From Leptotrichia sp. oral taxon 215 str. W9775 (GTDB lineage: Bacteria; Fusobacteriota; Fusobacteriia; Fusobacteriales; Leptotrichiaceae): 64,000 nucleotides of DNA. The stretch is taken from assembly GCF_000469505.1 (NCBI RefSeq), contig NZ_KI272836.1:22019-86018 (forward strand), in the 5' to 3' direction. Below, piece after piece: positions 35,890 through 44,932 of this stretch. The translations under genes and the position numbers were made by a program. Numbering within the stretch: position 1 is the stretch's first letter; the number at the start of each line of letters is the position of its first letter. The notes beneath the pieces are model-generated. The model searched no databases. It was given only the letters and a program-made list of their open reading frames with translations, and was not told the origin of the DNA.

Positions 35890-36450
35890 CTAATATATTA
35901 TATCATTTGTAGGATATGTTTCATTTTCTTCAAAAATTTTTCTTATTTCATTTTCATGACTGTCTTCTTTTAAAAAGAATTCTTCACTATAAAAAGAATA
36001 GAATTCCAGTTCACGTAAATCAACTACTTTCTTCATGACCATATATGTATCTTTTGAATCAGGAAAATATATATACATTCTATAATTATAATTTCTAGGA
36101 GCAAAATCATAATCCCTGTCATTTAAGTTAAGTGGTAAAAGTTTTTTCACATCCCTTTCAAATTTATCAATATAGTCAAACAGCAGTTCATATGTCATTG
36201 TTTTCTTTTCTTTTTCATTATAAACCAATCCGATTTCAATATTTTCAGAATGGCCATCCTTATTTAACATTTGATAGACCATCTTATCGTTTTCTGAATC
36301 ACAGTAAATCCTATTTCCTAATTTTTTACTTTCTATCAGTTCTATCATTTTCTTTTCATAATAGGTAGGCTTGTTAGAAATCCATTTACATGCTGCTGAA
36401 AAATTAATTCCACATATTACCATGCTTAATAAAAATATTATTTTTTTCAT
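35890..36450 (-). CDS. Predicted exported protein of unknown function
   Basis: The 186-residue protein has a signal peptide (MKKIIFLLSMVICGINFSAA) and a Lys/Tyr/Asp-rich mature region. MRKVV-like basic strands and a charged C-terminus (EEFFLKEDSHENEIRKIFEE) are visible. No family is recognised. The ATG at 36450 has AGGAG 8 bases upstream; the ATG at 36468 would put that site inside the gene. It follows pgeF closely on the same strand. Confidence 0.6.
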   Translation of the reverse strand: MKKIIFLLSMVICGINFSAACKWISNKPTYYEKKMIELIESKKLGNRIYCDSENDKMVYQMLNKDGHSENIEIGLVYNEKEKKTMTYELLFDYIDKFERDVKKLLPLNLNDRDYDFAPRNYNYRMYIYFPDSKDTYMVMKKVVDLRELEFYSFYSEEFFLKEDSHENEIRKIFEENETYPTNDIIY

Positions 36451-36476
36451 AACTTGTCTCCTTTGCACTTTTTAAT

Positions 36477-37250
36477 TTAAAAATCATCAAAACTGATCAT
36501 AGCTGTTGCCCTTCCTGATTTTTTTCCTTCCCTTCTATGTGAATAAAACTTTTCATTCCACGTATTTTCCTGTGAAACTACCAAATTTTCTTCCTTTATT
36601 CCTAATTTTAATGCCATTATTCTGTTAAAAAGTGTATTATCAAAATGGTATTTTCCTGTTTTTTCATTGATTTTAAAAGATTGTTTTACCAGTTCACTTT
36701 CTTTTCCAAATTTTTCAGCAAAATTTTCATAAAAATCATTTCCTACTTCATAATTTTCCTGCTGTATTCCTATTCCCAAGCCCATCAGAACATTTTCAGG
36801 TTCTGTTCCAAATGCTTCCTTCATTACTTCAAGACCATTTTTCATTATTTCCTTAAAACTTCCCGGCCATCCGGAATGCCACACACCGATTGCCTTATTT
36901 TCCTTATCATACACAAATATAGGCAGACAGTCTGCATAAAAGGTAAATAGCGCTACATCCTTCCTGTCTGTTACAAAACCGTCTATTTCCCTGTATACAT
37001 ACTCTTCCGTATTTTTAGATATAACTTTAACATTATTTGTATGTGTCTGAAACGACATTACAGGAATTTTTCTATTAAGATTCAAATTTTCCAGAAGTCT
37101 ATTTCTATTCTTTTCCTGTGCCCCTTCCTTCTGTCCTTCCATTCCACAGTAGTCTGACATATTTCCGGCATTTTTTTTACTGTAAATAGCTTTTATTCCG
37201 TAATTTTCAAATTCTTCGATATAAAAATAATTCTCTTTTTCTTTAAACAT
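36477..37250 (-). CDS. pgeF: PgeF/YfiH-family multicopper-like purine nucleoside phosphorylase
   Basis: The 257-residue laccase-domain protein has SFQTHTNNV, FYADCLPIF, GVWHSGWPGS and FYSHRREGKKSGR, which supply the His/Cys/His metal site and Arg of the YfiH/PgeF family. Members degrade purine nucleosides and have been linked to peptidoglycan quality control (older name: polyphenol oxidase). It abuts ispA with no spacer. Confidence 0.9.
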   Translation of the reverse strand: MFKEKENYFYIEEFENYGIKAIYSKKNAGNMSDYCGMEGQKEGAQEKNRNRLLENLNLNRKIPVMSFQTHTNNVKVISKNTEEYVYREIDGFVTDRKDVALFTFYADCLPIFVYDKENKAIGVWHSGWPGSFKEIMKNGLEVMKEAFGTEPENVLMGLGIGIQQENYEVGNDFYENFAEKFGKESELVKQSFKINEKTGKYHFDNTLFNRIMALKLGIKEENLVVSQENTWNEKFYSHRREGKKSGRATAMISFDDF

Positions 37251-38123
37251 TCAGCCACCCCGCTTTCCAAAATAATCTGTTAAATCCATCAATATTCTGT
37301 TACTGTCAAAATTTTCAATTATTATTTCTTTTGCCTGAGTAATATAATCCTCTAATATTTCCTTTGATTTTTCCAGTCCAAACAGACTGGGATAAGTTGT
37401 TTTTTCATTTTTTTCATCATTTGATTCTTTTCCTGTTTCAGAAAAGTCTCCTTCGATATCTAAAATATCATCCTTTATTTGATATGCAATTCCTATAAGT
37501 TTTGAATACTGTACTAATTTTTCCCTTTTATCCTCTTCAATATCAAGTGCTATAAGCGGAAGTTCAATAGCAGCTGTTAACAGCTTCCCTGTCTTATGTG
37601 CATGAATATATTTCAATGTTTCAAATGAAACCTTCACATGCTCAGATTTCATATCTACAAACTGGCCACCTGCCATACCATAAAAACCTGAATATTCTGA
37701 CAACTTTGCTATAATCTTCACTTTATTTGAATCAGACACAGCCGAAGAATTGGCAACTATATTAAATGCCTCTGTGAGAAGTACATCTCCCACCAGAATT
37801 CCTTCAGCTTCTCCATATTTTACATGAGTTGTAAGTTTTCCCCTTCTATACATGTCATTATCCATGGCAGGAAGGTCATCATGTACAAGGGAATAACAAT
37901 GAATAAATTCCAGTGCGCAGGCAATATCTTCTATGGCTTCATATTTTTTCCCAAACAAATCACACATCATATACATCAGTATAGGACGTAATCTCTTCCC
38001 ACCATTCATGACTGCATATTTCATTGCTTCTGAATACAGTTCAGGCTTTTCATACCTTTCCAGTATTTTCTGAAGATTCCTTTCAACAAGTTCTTTTTTC
38101 TCAGCTAAATATGCTTTTAACAT
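37251..38123 (-). CDS. ispA: Farnesyl-diphosphate synthase (polyprenyl synthetase)
   Basis: The 290-residue protein has the first Asp-rich motif HDDLPAMDND near residue 83 and the second KDDILDIEGD near residue 225, plus GGKRLRP (IPP-binding Lys/Arg). The residues just before the first motif (YSLVH) fit a C15 product. It supplies farnesyl diphosphate for undecaprenol and quinones. Its ATG overlaps the xseB stop by one base (TAATG), the conserved xseB-ispA coupling. Confidence 0.93.
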   Translation of the reverse strand: MLKAYLAEKKELVERNLQKILERYEKPELYSEAMKYAVMNGGKRLRPILMYMMCDLFGKKYEAIEDIACALEFIHCYSLVHDDLPAMDNDMYRRGKLTTHVKYGEAEGILVGDVLLTEAFNIVANSSAVSDSNKVKIIAKLSEYSGFYGMAGGQFVDMKSEHVKVSFETLKYIHAHKTGKLLTAAIELPLIALDIEEDKREKLVQYSKLIGIAYQIKDDILDIEGDFSETGKESNDEKNEKTTYPSLFGLEKSKEILEDYITQAKEIIIENFDSNRILMDLTDYFGKRGG

Positions 38124-38344
38124 TATTCTACCTCTTCAGTTTCAAGTTTTCCATTTTTTTCAAGAACTTTTAATACTTTTCCTTCCCCTACTTCCAACAA
38201 TTTTTCTGAATCCTTTATAAGCTTTATTGCTTTTTCATATTCAGCAATAGAATCATCAAGGGATAATTCTTCATTTTCAAATTTTTCTAAAATTTTATCA
38301 ATTTCAGAAATGTTTTCCTCATAAGTCTGTTTTTTTACAGCCAT
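38123..38344 (-). CDS. xseB: Exodeoxyribonuclease VII small subunit
   Basis: The 73-residue coiled-coil protein has YEENISEIDKILEKFENEELSLDDSIAEYEKA in substance, the XseB signature, and ends in an acidic tail. It works with XseA, which is not in the window, to degrade single-stranded DNA. It is coupled to ispA. Confidence 0.93.
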   Translation of the reverse strand: MAVKKQTYEENISEIDKILEKFENEELSLDDSIAEYEKAIKLIKDSEKLLEVGEGKVLKVLEKNGKLETEEVE

Positions 38345-38417
38345 TTTTAACCTCCATTTTTCCTTTATTGTTTATATTTTCCAATTTAAAATCATATTGA
38401 TAGCTACACTACTGTTT

Positions 38418-38972
38418 CTATAATGATGACTTATAAAAAGTCACTATTTTCTTATTGTAGTCCCTCTCATCATATTTTACAAGATTTCCAACTGTATCTT
38501 TTGATTTTTCATATACACTGTGTTCAGAAATTATAATTCCGTCCTCAGCCAGAATCTCACTTTCTGATATTTTTTCAAGCGTTTTTTCAGTAATATTTTC
38601 CTTATATGGAGGATCTAGAAATATAACATCAAACTTTTCATTTTTTCTTCCTAATATTTCAACGGCACGAAACACATCATTTTTATATGCTCTGCATTTC
38701 CCGTCTAATTTTAGATCATTTACATTTTCGATGATAATTCTCAATGCCTCCTTATCCTGCTCTATCATGACAGCTCTTCCAGCTCCCCTGCTTAAGGCTT
38801 CGATAGCCATATTTCCAGTTCCTGAATATAAATCAAGAAATCTTGCATCTGTTATTTTATCTCCAATTATACTGAAGATTGCTTCTTTTATACGTTCAAG
38901 TGTAGGACGTGTTTCCTTCCCTTCCCTTGATTTTATTTTTCTATTTTTTAATGTTCCTGAAGTTATTCTCAT
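38418..38972 (-). CDS. rsmD: 16S rRNA m2G966 methyltransferase RsmD
   Basis: The 184-residue protein has MRITSGTLKNRKI at the start, RPTLERIKEAIFSI, the SAM motif DLYSGTGNMAIEALSRGA and the catalytic DPPY. This is the RsmD set. It methylates guanine 966 of 16S rRNA during small-subunit assembly. It lies 73 bp upstream of xseB. Confidence 0.95.
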   Translation of the reverse strand: MRITSGTLKNRKIKSREGKETRPTLERIKEAIFSIIGDKITDARFLDLYSGTGNMAIEALSRGAGRAVMIEQDKEALRIIIENVNDLKLDGKCRAYKNDVFRAVEILGRKNEKFDVIFLDPPYKENITEKTLEKISESEILAEDGIIISEHSVYEKSKDTVGNLVKYDERDYNKKIVTFYKSSL

Positions 38973-39028
38973 TTCAATCCTTTTATTTTCTAGTTTTTAT
39001 ATAATTAATTCTATAAATTATTTTCCAG

Positions 39029-39772
39029 CTATTTAAAATTTATTACAAGTTTTTCATCTAAATTTACATCTGCAACCAGTAATTCATAATGTTCCTTTTC
39101 TGATTTCTTTCCTGTTAAATTTTTAAACTCATAATCCTTATAAACTATACTGTCTATTTTTCTGCCAGATTTGTTATACACATTTATATAAAGTATTTCT
39201 GCCTTATTCTTTTCTGAAAAATTACTTACAAGGTCAAAACTGTACACAAACTTCTTTGTTTTATTAAATCCTGTATTCTGTAAGTCATAATATACTCCCA
39301 GTCTTCCTTCTTCCTTAGATGGTATAACTTTGGAAATTGCAAACCATTCCCTCTGGATATTTCCTACAGACTGGTTTTCATATATATTTTCATCAAATTT
39401 TATTACAGCTCTCAAATTTTGAGATTTTTTATAATCTGAATAAAATTTTATATTTTTTATATATTTCCCCTTGTTATTTTTATTACTGTTATTAGGATTA
39501 TTGTTGTCATTTTCCCTAGTCTGATCAAGCCAGAACATAAATGTTGACTTTATATTATATTCTCCAAGATTTGAAAAAGTATACATACTTTCAACCTTTA
39601 TAGTGCTATCTTTTTCTATAGTAATATTTAAATCCTCCCTTTTTATTAAAAGAGGTTCCGGTCTTACTATTTTTATATTCCCAACTGCCATAAAATTATC
39701 TTCTGCAGTAAGAACAACACTGAATATTAAAAAAATCATTATAAAAATCTGTTTAAAATATTTTTTCAGCAT
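39029..39772 (-). CDS. Predicted exported protein of unknown function
   Basis: The 247-residue protein has a signal peptide (KYFKQIFIMIFLIFSVVLTAED, cleavage near residue 23). The beta-rich mature part contains an Asn-rich insert near residues 90-105 (DNNNPNNSNKNNKGK). Segments such as SMYTFSNLGEYNIKSTFMFWL suggest an immunoglobulin-like or surface adhesive fold, but no family is recognised. It lies between queA and rsmD on the same strand. Confidence 0.6.
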   Translation of the reverse strand: MLKKYFKQIFIMIFLIFSVVLTAEDNFMAVGNIKIVRPEPLLIKREDLNITIEKDSTIKVESMYTFSNLGEYNIKSTFMFWLDQTRENDNNNPNNSNKNNKGKYIKNIKFYSDYKKSQNLRAVIKFDENIYENQSVGNIQREWFAISKVIPSKEEGRLGVYYDLQNTGFNKTKKFVYSFDLVSNFSEKNKAEILYINVYNKSGRKIDSIVYKDYEFKNLTGKKSEKEHYELLVADVNLDEKLVINFK

Positions 39773-39793
39773 AAATATCCTTTACTTAAAAAT

Positions 39794-40816
39794 TTAATAT
39801 ATAAACATTGAATCTCCAAAGCTGTAAAATCTATATTTTTCCCTTATTGCTTCATGATAAGCGTTAAATACTGTTTCCTTTCCTCCAAATGCTGATATAA
39901 GCATTATTAAAGTAGATTTTGGTAAATGGAAGTTGGTAATTATCGCATCTACTACTTTAAACTTATAATCACCGTAAATAAATATACTAGTTTCACTTTC
40001 TCCTGAAATAAGCTTTCCATCTTCATCAACAGAAGATTCAAGAGTTCTTACAGAAGTAGTTCCCACTGCTATGACTCTGTTTCCTTTTTTCTTCGCATCA
40101 TTTACAATCTTAACTGTTTCTTCCGGCACTTTATATTTTTCACTGTGCATTTTATGTTCCAGTATATTTTCAGTCTGAACCGGTCTGAAGGTTCCAAGTC
40201 CCACATCCAGAAATACTTCAGCTATAATTACACCTTTTTCCTTTATTTTTTCAAGCAGTTCTTCTGTAAAATGAAGGCCTGCTGTAGGTGCGGCCACTGA
40301 TTCCCCTTCTTTTGCATAAACTGTCTGATATCTGCTTTTGTCCTCCAGTTTTTCTGATATATATGGTGGAACCGGCATTTCTCCCAGTTTATCAAGTATT
40401 TCCTCAAAATTTCCCTGAAAACTGAATTTTAAAACTCTATTTCCATCTTCTTTTATTTCAACTAGCTCAGCTTCCAGCAATCCTTCAGAAAATATTATTT
40501 TCTGACCCATTTTTAATCTTTTGGCCGGTTTTAATAAAACCTCCCATGTATATAAATCATATCTTTTTAACAGGAAACATTCCAATACTGTTCCGTTTTC
40601 CTTATGACCATATAGTCTGGCAGGTATTACTTTCGTCCTGTTTAATACGAGGACATCATCTTTTTTCAAATAATCTATTATATTATAAAATCTTTTATGT
40701 TCGATTTCTTTTTTCTCTTTATTTAAAACTAATAATTTTGAATGATCCCGAGGATTCACAGCATGTTGTGCTATTAGCTCCTCGGGTAATTCAAAATCAA
40801 ATTCCTGAATATTCAT
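39794..40816 (-). CDS. queA: S-adenosylmethionine:tRNA ribosyltransferase-isomerase QueA
   Basis: The 340-residue protein has [55 protein letters not shown], and [19 protein letters not shown], covering the whole QueA family. It makes epoxyqueuosine in the wobble position of tRNA. It lies 21 bp downstream of the exported NETGG protein. Confidence 0.95.
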   Translation of the reverse strand: MNIQEFDFELPEELIAQHAVNPRDHSKLLVLNKEKKEIEHKRFYNIIDYLKKDDVLVLNRTKVIPARLYGHKENGTVLECFLLKRYDLYTWEVLLKPAKRLKMGQKIIFSEGLLEAELVEIKEDGNRVLKFSFQGNFEEILDKLGEMPVPPYISEKLEDKSRYQTVYAKEGESVAAPTAGLHFTEELLEKIKEKGVIIAEVFLDVGLGTFRPVQTENILEHKMHSEKYKVPEETVKIVNDAKKKGNRVIAVGTTSVRTLESSVDEDGKLISGESETSIFIYGDYKFKVVDAIITNFHLPKSTLIMLISAFGGKETVFNAYHEAIREKYRFYSFGDSMFIY

Positions 40817-40837
40817 CTTACCTCTTTTTCAATTTTT

Positions 40838-41890
40838 TTATTTTCCGCTTATATCTGCTGTAACAGTTCCACCATTTGCAATTTCAAATGTTTTATAGGT
40901 ATCAACCCTGTTGTACCATCCCTTCAGCCACTGGCTCTCATCTCTAGGAGCATTCTGCACTCTTCTTGTCAGTACATATTTAGCTGAATTACTAAATTCA
41001 ACTAAGGCATCATGGCCTATAGATGTTCCCTTCATATTTTCAAGAACCTGCTTCAATCCCCATGCCTGATTATTGTATGAGGCTACTCCTTTAAGCCCTT
41101 CACCTTTAAAGTTTACATAATCTATTAGGGCATAAAGTCCATTTGGTGATTTTACCATTCTATAAAACTGATTTCTCAGGTTTTCCTTGTCACTTGCCAC
41201 TTCCAACATTTTATCCAGTGACTTCTGCAATCTTTCATAAATGAACATTACCTGAAGATCCCTTGTACTGTCAAAGAAATTAATCAGTTCGTTAATATCC
41301 TTATCTCCTCTTTCTTTCTTTGCAATCAGTTCTGCTCTGCTGCTCCATGGTGAATGTATATTTTCTTCAAGTATTTTAGGTAATTTAACACCTTTTGACC
41401 TATAGAAGGAAACCATATCTGGAAAACTTTCTCCAAATACTCCACCACCACTTGCTTTAAACCAGATGAAATGCCCTATTCCTAAAGAAGGAAAACTTTC
41501 TCCCGCATTCCAGTGAACAAGTTTATCCCTTGATCCACCTGTTTCATTTTGGAATATTCTGTCAGCAATTGACATTAGCTGTTCCCTGCTCATATTCAAT
41601 GCTAAAGTATCTTTACCCATATTTTTTTCATTTTTATCCATTTCAAATGACATTTTCTGAGTTTTTCTATTTGCACTGAATTCCTTTTCTGAAGGTCTTG
41701 ATACAACTCCTTTATTACTGTCCTTCATACTCATCAGATCATAATTCTGATTGTTATACTGCTGTTTTATCAGCTTTTCTATTTCACTGTTTTTATTTCC
41801 CGCGGTACTGCTTGCATATCCTGCATATGACAGTACTAAAGCGGAAGCCATCAACACTCCTATTTTTTTCGCTTCTTTTATTATACTCAT
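40838..41890 (-). CDS. Conserved exported protein of unknown function (NETGG/GIGHFIW family)
   Basis: The 350-residue protein has a signal-like segment (residues 9-27). A disordered stretch follows to about residue 90. The conserved domain has IFQNETGGSRDKLVHWN then SFPSLGIGHFIWFK. An acidic residue followed by a Gly-rich turn and a GIGH motif recalls the active-site region of lysozyme-fold glycosidases, but this is inference. Homologues exist in other Gram-negative bacteria as uncharacterised proteins. GGAG precedes the ATG. It is in line with prmC and queA. Confidence 0.65.
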   Translation of the reverse strand: MSIIKEAKKIGVLMASALVLSYAGYASSTAGNKNSEIEKLIKQQYNNQNYDLMSMKDSNKGVVSRPSEKEFSANRKTQKMSFEMDKNEKNMGKDTLALNMSREQLMSIADRIFQNETGGSRDKLVHWNAGESFPSLGIGHFIWFKASGGGVFGESFPDMVSFYRSKGVKLPKILEENIHSPWSSRAELIAKKERGDKDINELINFFDSTRDLQVMFIYERLQKSLDKMLEVASDKENLRNQFYRMVKSPNGLYALIDYVNFKGEGLKGVASYNNQAWGLKQVLENMKGTSIGHDALVEFSNSAKYVLTRRVQNAPRDESQWLKGWYNRVDTYKTFEIANGGTVTADISGK

Positions 41891-41930
41891 ATTTTTTCTC
41901 CTGCTATCTCCTTAAATTTCAAAATAAAGC

Positions 41931-43052
41931 TTACACTTCATTTTTTACTATTTGTTTTTGTCCTACTATTACTCTATCATTGTTTTGCATATCTTTTATA
42001 ATATTTACATTTTTAAATCCGGCTTTTTTTACTATTTCTTTTACTGTTTCACCTTGTCTGTAGCCTATTTCAAATAGTAAATATCCGTTATCCTGTAAAT
42101 AATCCATTCCATTTCTACAAATTTCACAGTAGAAAAACAGTCCGTTATTTTCTGCAAATAATGCCTCATCAGGCTCATGCAATAAAGTATCCTCTGACAT
42201 AACTCCTATCTCATTATCGGATATATACGGCGGATTAGATATTATCATATCAAATTTTCTGTATTCTATATTTTCAAATAAATCAGATTTGAAAAACTTA
42301 ACATTCCCTACATTCAATAACTCCTTATTTTTTTCAGATATCTCAAGTGCTTTCTCAGAAATATCTGTTCCCATAACTTTTGATTCCGGGATTTCCAGAG
42401 CCATTGTCAAACCTATGACTCCACTTCCTGTCCCAATGTCAAGGATTTTAGGATTTTGAATTTTATCTTTTTTCAGTATTCTTATTGCCTCCTCAACAAG
42501 TACTTCCGTATCCTGTCTTGGAATCAGAACACCTTTATTCACATAAAACTTTCTTCCGTAAAATTCCTGTTCATTTAACAGATACTGGAGGGGAAACTTT
42601 TCTTTCCCGATTTTCTGGATATAGTTACGTATCTTATCCAATTTATCTTTTTCCACTTCAGTTTTATACAAGGTAAAAAGGAGCATCCTGTCAACATTCA
42701 GTACATGGGAAAAAATAATTTCCGTTATTAACTTTGCTTCACTTATATTATTCTTTTCCAGATAAACAATACTTTTGTCTATTAGCGATTTCAAATTGTC
42801 ATTTCCATTTTCCTTTTCAGAAACATTGAAATCTGTATTCTCGCTATCTCCCTGTATAATACCATTTAGTTTTTTCCTTATTTTCTGCATTTCTTCCTCA
42901 GAAAGAATTCTCTCAAAGTTTGCATAGAGCATTATCCTCTGCATATTCAATACTTCTGAAAAAACTTTTTCCGCTGTTATTCTTGCATTTTCTATTTTTT
43001 TCTTTTCCAAATAATTAACCGATTTATTCAATATATCGAGCAAATTATTCAT
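41931..43052 (-). CDS. prmC: Release factor glutamine methyltransferase PrmC with duplicated N-terminal domain
   Basis: The C-terminal half is a standard Prm[29 protein letters not shown] and the catalytic SNPPYIS. It methylates the GGQ glutamine of release factors. At 373 residues it is about 90 longer than normal. The extra length is a second copy of the helical N-terminal domain (residues 2-64 and 86-148; for example [16 protein letters not shown] versus [16 protein letters not shown]), joined by an acidic Asn/Glu linker. The ATG overlaps the prfA stop by 8 bases, so it is coupled to its substrate's gene. Confidence 0.93.
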   Translation of the reverse strand: MNNLLDILNKSVNYLEKKKIENARITAEKVFSEVLNMQRIMLYANFERILSEEEMQKIRKKLNGIIQGDSENTDFNVSEKENGNDNLKSLIDKSIVYLEKNNISEAKLITEIIFSHVLNVDRMLLFTLYKTEVEKDKLDKIRNYIQKIGKEKFPLQYLLNEQEFYGRKFYVNKGVLIPRQDTEVLVEEAIRILKKDKIQNPKILDIGTGSGVIGLTMALEIPESKVMGTDISEKALEISEKNKELLNVGNVKFFKSDLFENIEYRKFDMIISNPPYISDNEIGVMSEDTLLHEPDEALFAENNGLFFYCEICRNGMDYLQDNGYLLFEIGYRQGETVKEIVKKAGFKNVNIIKDMQNNDRVIVGQKQIVKNEV

Positions 43053-44124
43053 TATCACCAACAGCTTTCAGCAATTCAGCCTGATCATAAGCAATCAGCG
43101 CATCTATCATTTCATCAAGATCTCCATCAAGGACTGCATCAAGTCTGTGTAATGTCAGCTTGATTCTGTGGTCTGTGACTCTTCCCTGAGGGAAGTTGTA
43201 TGTTCTTATTTTTTCAGATCTGTCACCGCTTCCAACCTGTGATCTTCTTTCATTTTCAACTTCTTTTCTCTGTTTTTCATATTCCATCTCATATAACTTG
43301 GAAGCAAGGACTTTCATAGCCGCTTCCCTGTTTTTTATCTGTGATCTTCCATCCTGTGAAGTAACTACAATCCCAGTAGGCAAGTGTGTTATTCTGACTG
43401 CAGAATCTGTAGTATTTACGTGCTGTCCACCTGCACCACTTGATCTGTATGTGTCAATTTTCAAGTCACTTTGATTTATTTCTACTTCACTTACATCTTC
43501 TATTTCCGGTAAAACTGCAACAGTTATTGTAGAGGTATGAATTCTTCCTGACGCTTCTGTCGCCGGAACTCTCTGTACTCTATGCACACCACTTTCAAAC
43601 TTCAGTCTGGAATAAGCTCCATGTCCTTTTATAAGGAAAGTAACTTCTTTAAGTCCACCGACTCCTATTTCGTTTTTGTCTATTATTTCAGTCTTCCATC
43701 TGTTTCTTTCAGCGTATCTTGTGAACATTCTGAATACATCTGCAGCAAATAACGCGGCTTCATCTCCACCTGCTCCTGCTCTTATTTCCATAATAACGTT
43801 TTTATCGTCGTTAGGATCTTTTGGTAAAAGCAGAATCTTCAGTTCTTCTTCAAGTACCGGAATTTCTTCATCAATAGTGTGAATTTCCTCCAGCATCATC
43901 TCCTTCATTTCAGAGTCTTTTTCTGTCTTCAGATCCTCCTTTAAAGTCTCAACTTCTTCTTTTTTTGCTTTATAGTATGTATACTTCTTAACAACTTCAT
44001 CAATGCTGTTTAAGGCCTTATTATACTCCATTATTTTCTTAGGGTCTGAGATTATCTCCGGATCCATAAGTAATTTTGTAAGTTCTTCATGCTTTAAAAC
44101 AACATCATCTAATTTCTGAAACAT
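43045..44124 (-). CDS. prfA: Peptide chain release factor 1
   Basis: The 359-residue protein has the anticodon-like PAT motif (VPATEASGR), which reads UAA/UAG, and the GGQ motif ([10 protein letters not shown]) for peptide release. [13 protein letters not shown] near residue 112 is the domain 2 start. It is the upstream partner of prmC in a conserved pair. Confidence 0.97.
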   Translation of the reverse strand: MFQKLDDVVLKHEELTKLLMDPEIISDPKKIMEYNKALNSIDEVVKKYTYYKAKKEEVETLKEDLKTEKDSEMKEMMLEEIHTIDEEIPVLEEELKILLLPKDPNDDKNVIMEIRAGAGGDEAALFAADVFRMFTRYAERNRWKTEIIDKNEIGVGGLKEVTFLIKGHGAYSRLKFESGVHRVQRVPATEASGRIHTSTITVAVLPEIEDVSEVEINQSDLKIDTYRSSGAGGQHVNTTDSAVRITHLPTGIVVTSQDGRSQIKNREAAMKVLASKLYEMEYEKQRKEVENERRSQVGSGDRSEKIRTYNFPQGRVTDHRIKLTLHRLDAVLDGDLDEMIDALIAYDQAELLKAVGDNE

Positions 44125-44220
44125 TTATTATTTACACTCCTATTTCTTTAGTTTTCTATACTTTTTTCGTTAATTATTATATCATATTTTTCTTTGTTTT
44201 TCAAATTTTTAAGCAAATTA

Positions 44221-44319
44221 AAAAAGGGTTTTCCAAAAAAAGAAAAGAATCTATCCTAACCATTATTTTTATTGGGTTTAAGACATATATCCATTTCTTT
44301 TTTCCAGTATACCCTTTTT
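44221..44319. repeat. Long imperfect inverted repeat upstream of prfA
   Basis: AAAAAGGGT (44221-44229) and ACCCTTTTT (44311-44319) are perfect 9-bp ends. The pairing continues imperfectly inward (TTTTCC and GAAAAG on the left against CTTTTTTCC on the right) around a loop of about 45 bases. It could terminate the cyclophilin transcript, but the long A/G and T/C arms resemble the elements at 33816 and 56333. Confidence 0.55.
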
Positions 44320-44356
44320 CTATTGTAAATTTACAGTAAAATTAAGCTTTACAGTT

Positions 44357-44854
44357 TTAATATCCTAAAACTTTATTCCATTCAGCTACTCTATCTTTAT
44401 AAGTGTCCAAAATTTCATTTACATTTCCTTCAATTTCAACTTTTTCCATAATATCATTATTTGACAGTAATTTTACAACTTCAATATCAGCATCAGAAAC
44501 AGCTTCACCAAAAATTGTATGATTACCGTTCAGCCATTCTGTAGGAACAGTAGTTATAAAAAACTGGCTTCCATTTGTTCCAGGCCCTGCATTTGCCATT
44601 GCAAGCTTTCCAGGAACAGAAAAATTAAGCCCATTATTAACTTCATCTTCAAATCTGTATCCAGGTCCTCCCATTCCTGTACCTGTAGGATCTCCTCCCT
44701 GAGCCATGAAGTCTTCAATTACCCTATGAAACTTCAATCCATCATAGTATCCGTGCTTTACAAGGTTTACAAAACTTGCTACTGTTACCGGTGATTTTTT
44801 CGGCAACAGGTTTATATTGATTACTCCTTTATTTGTAGTAAATTTTACTTTCAT
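44357..44854 (-). CDS. Cyclophilin-type peptidyl-prolyl cis-trans isomerase
   Basis: The 165-residue cytoplasmic cyclophilin has YDGLKFHRVIEDFMAQGGDPTGTG, the catalytic Arg-containing motif, and NGSQFFITTVPTEWLNGNHTIFGE. It has no signal peptide. It assists protein folding at prolines. GGGAG precedes the ATG. Confidence 0.95.
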   Translation of the reverse strand: MKVKFTTNKGVININLLPKKSPVTVASFVNLVKHGYYDGLKFHRVIEDFMAQGGDPTGTGMGGPGYRFEDEVNNGLNFSVPGKLAMANAGPGTNGSQFFITTVPTEWLNGNHTIFGEAVSDADIEVVKLLSNNDIMEKVEIEGNVNEILDTYKDRVAEWNKVLGY

Positions 44855-44932
44855 TTTTCTCCCTTCCTAAAGAAAAACTGTTTTTTCAAAACATTATCCT
44901 CAAAAAAACAGTTTCCTATAATTATTTTATTA

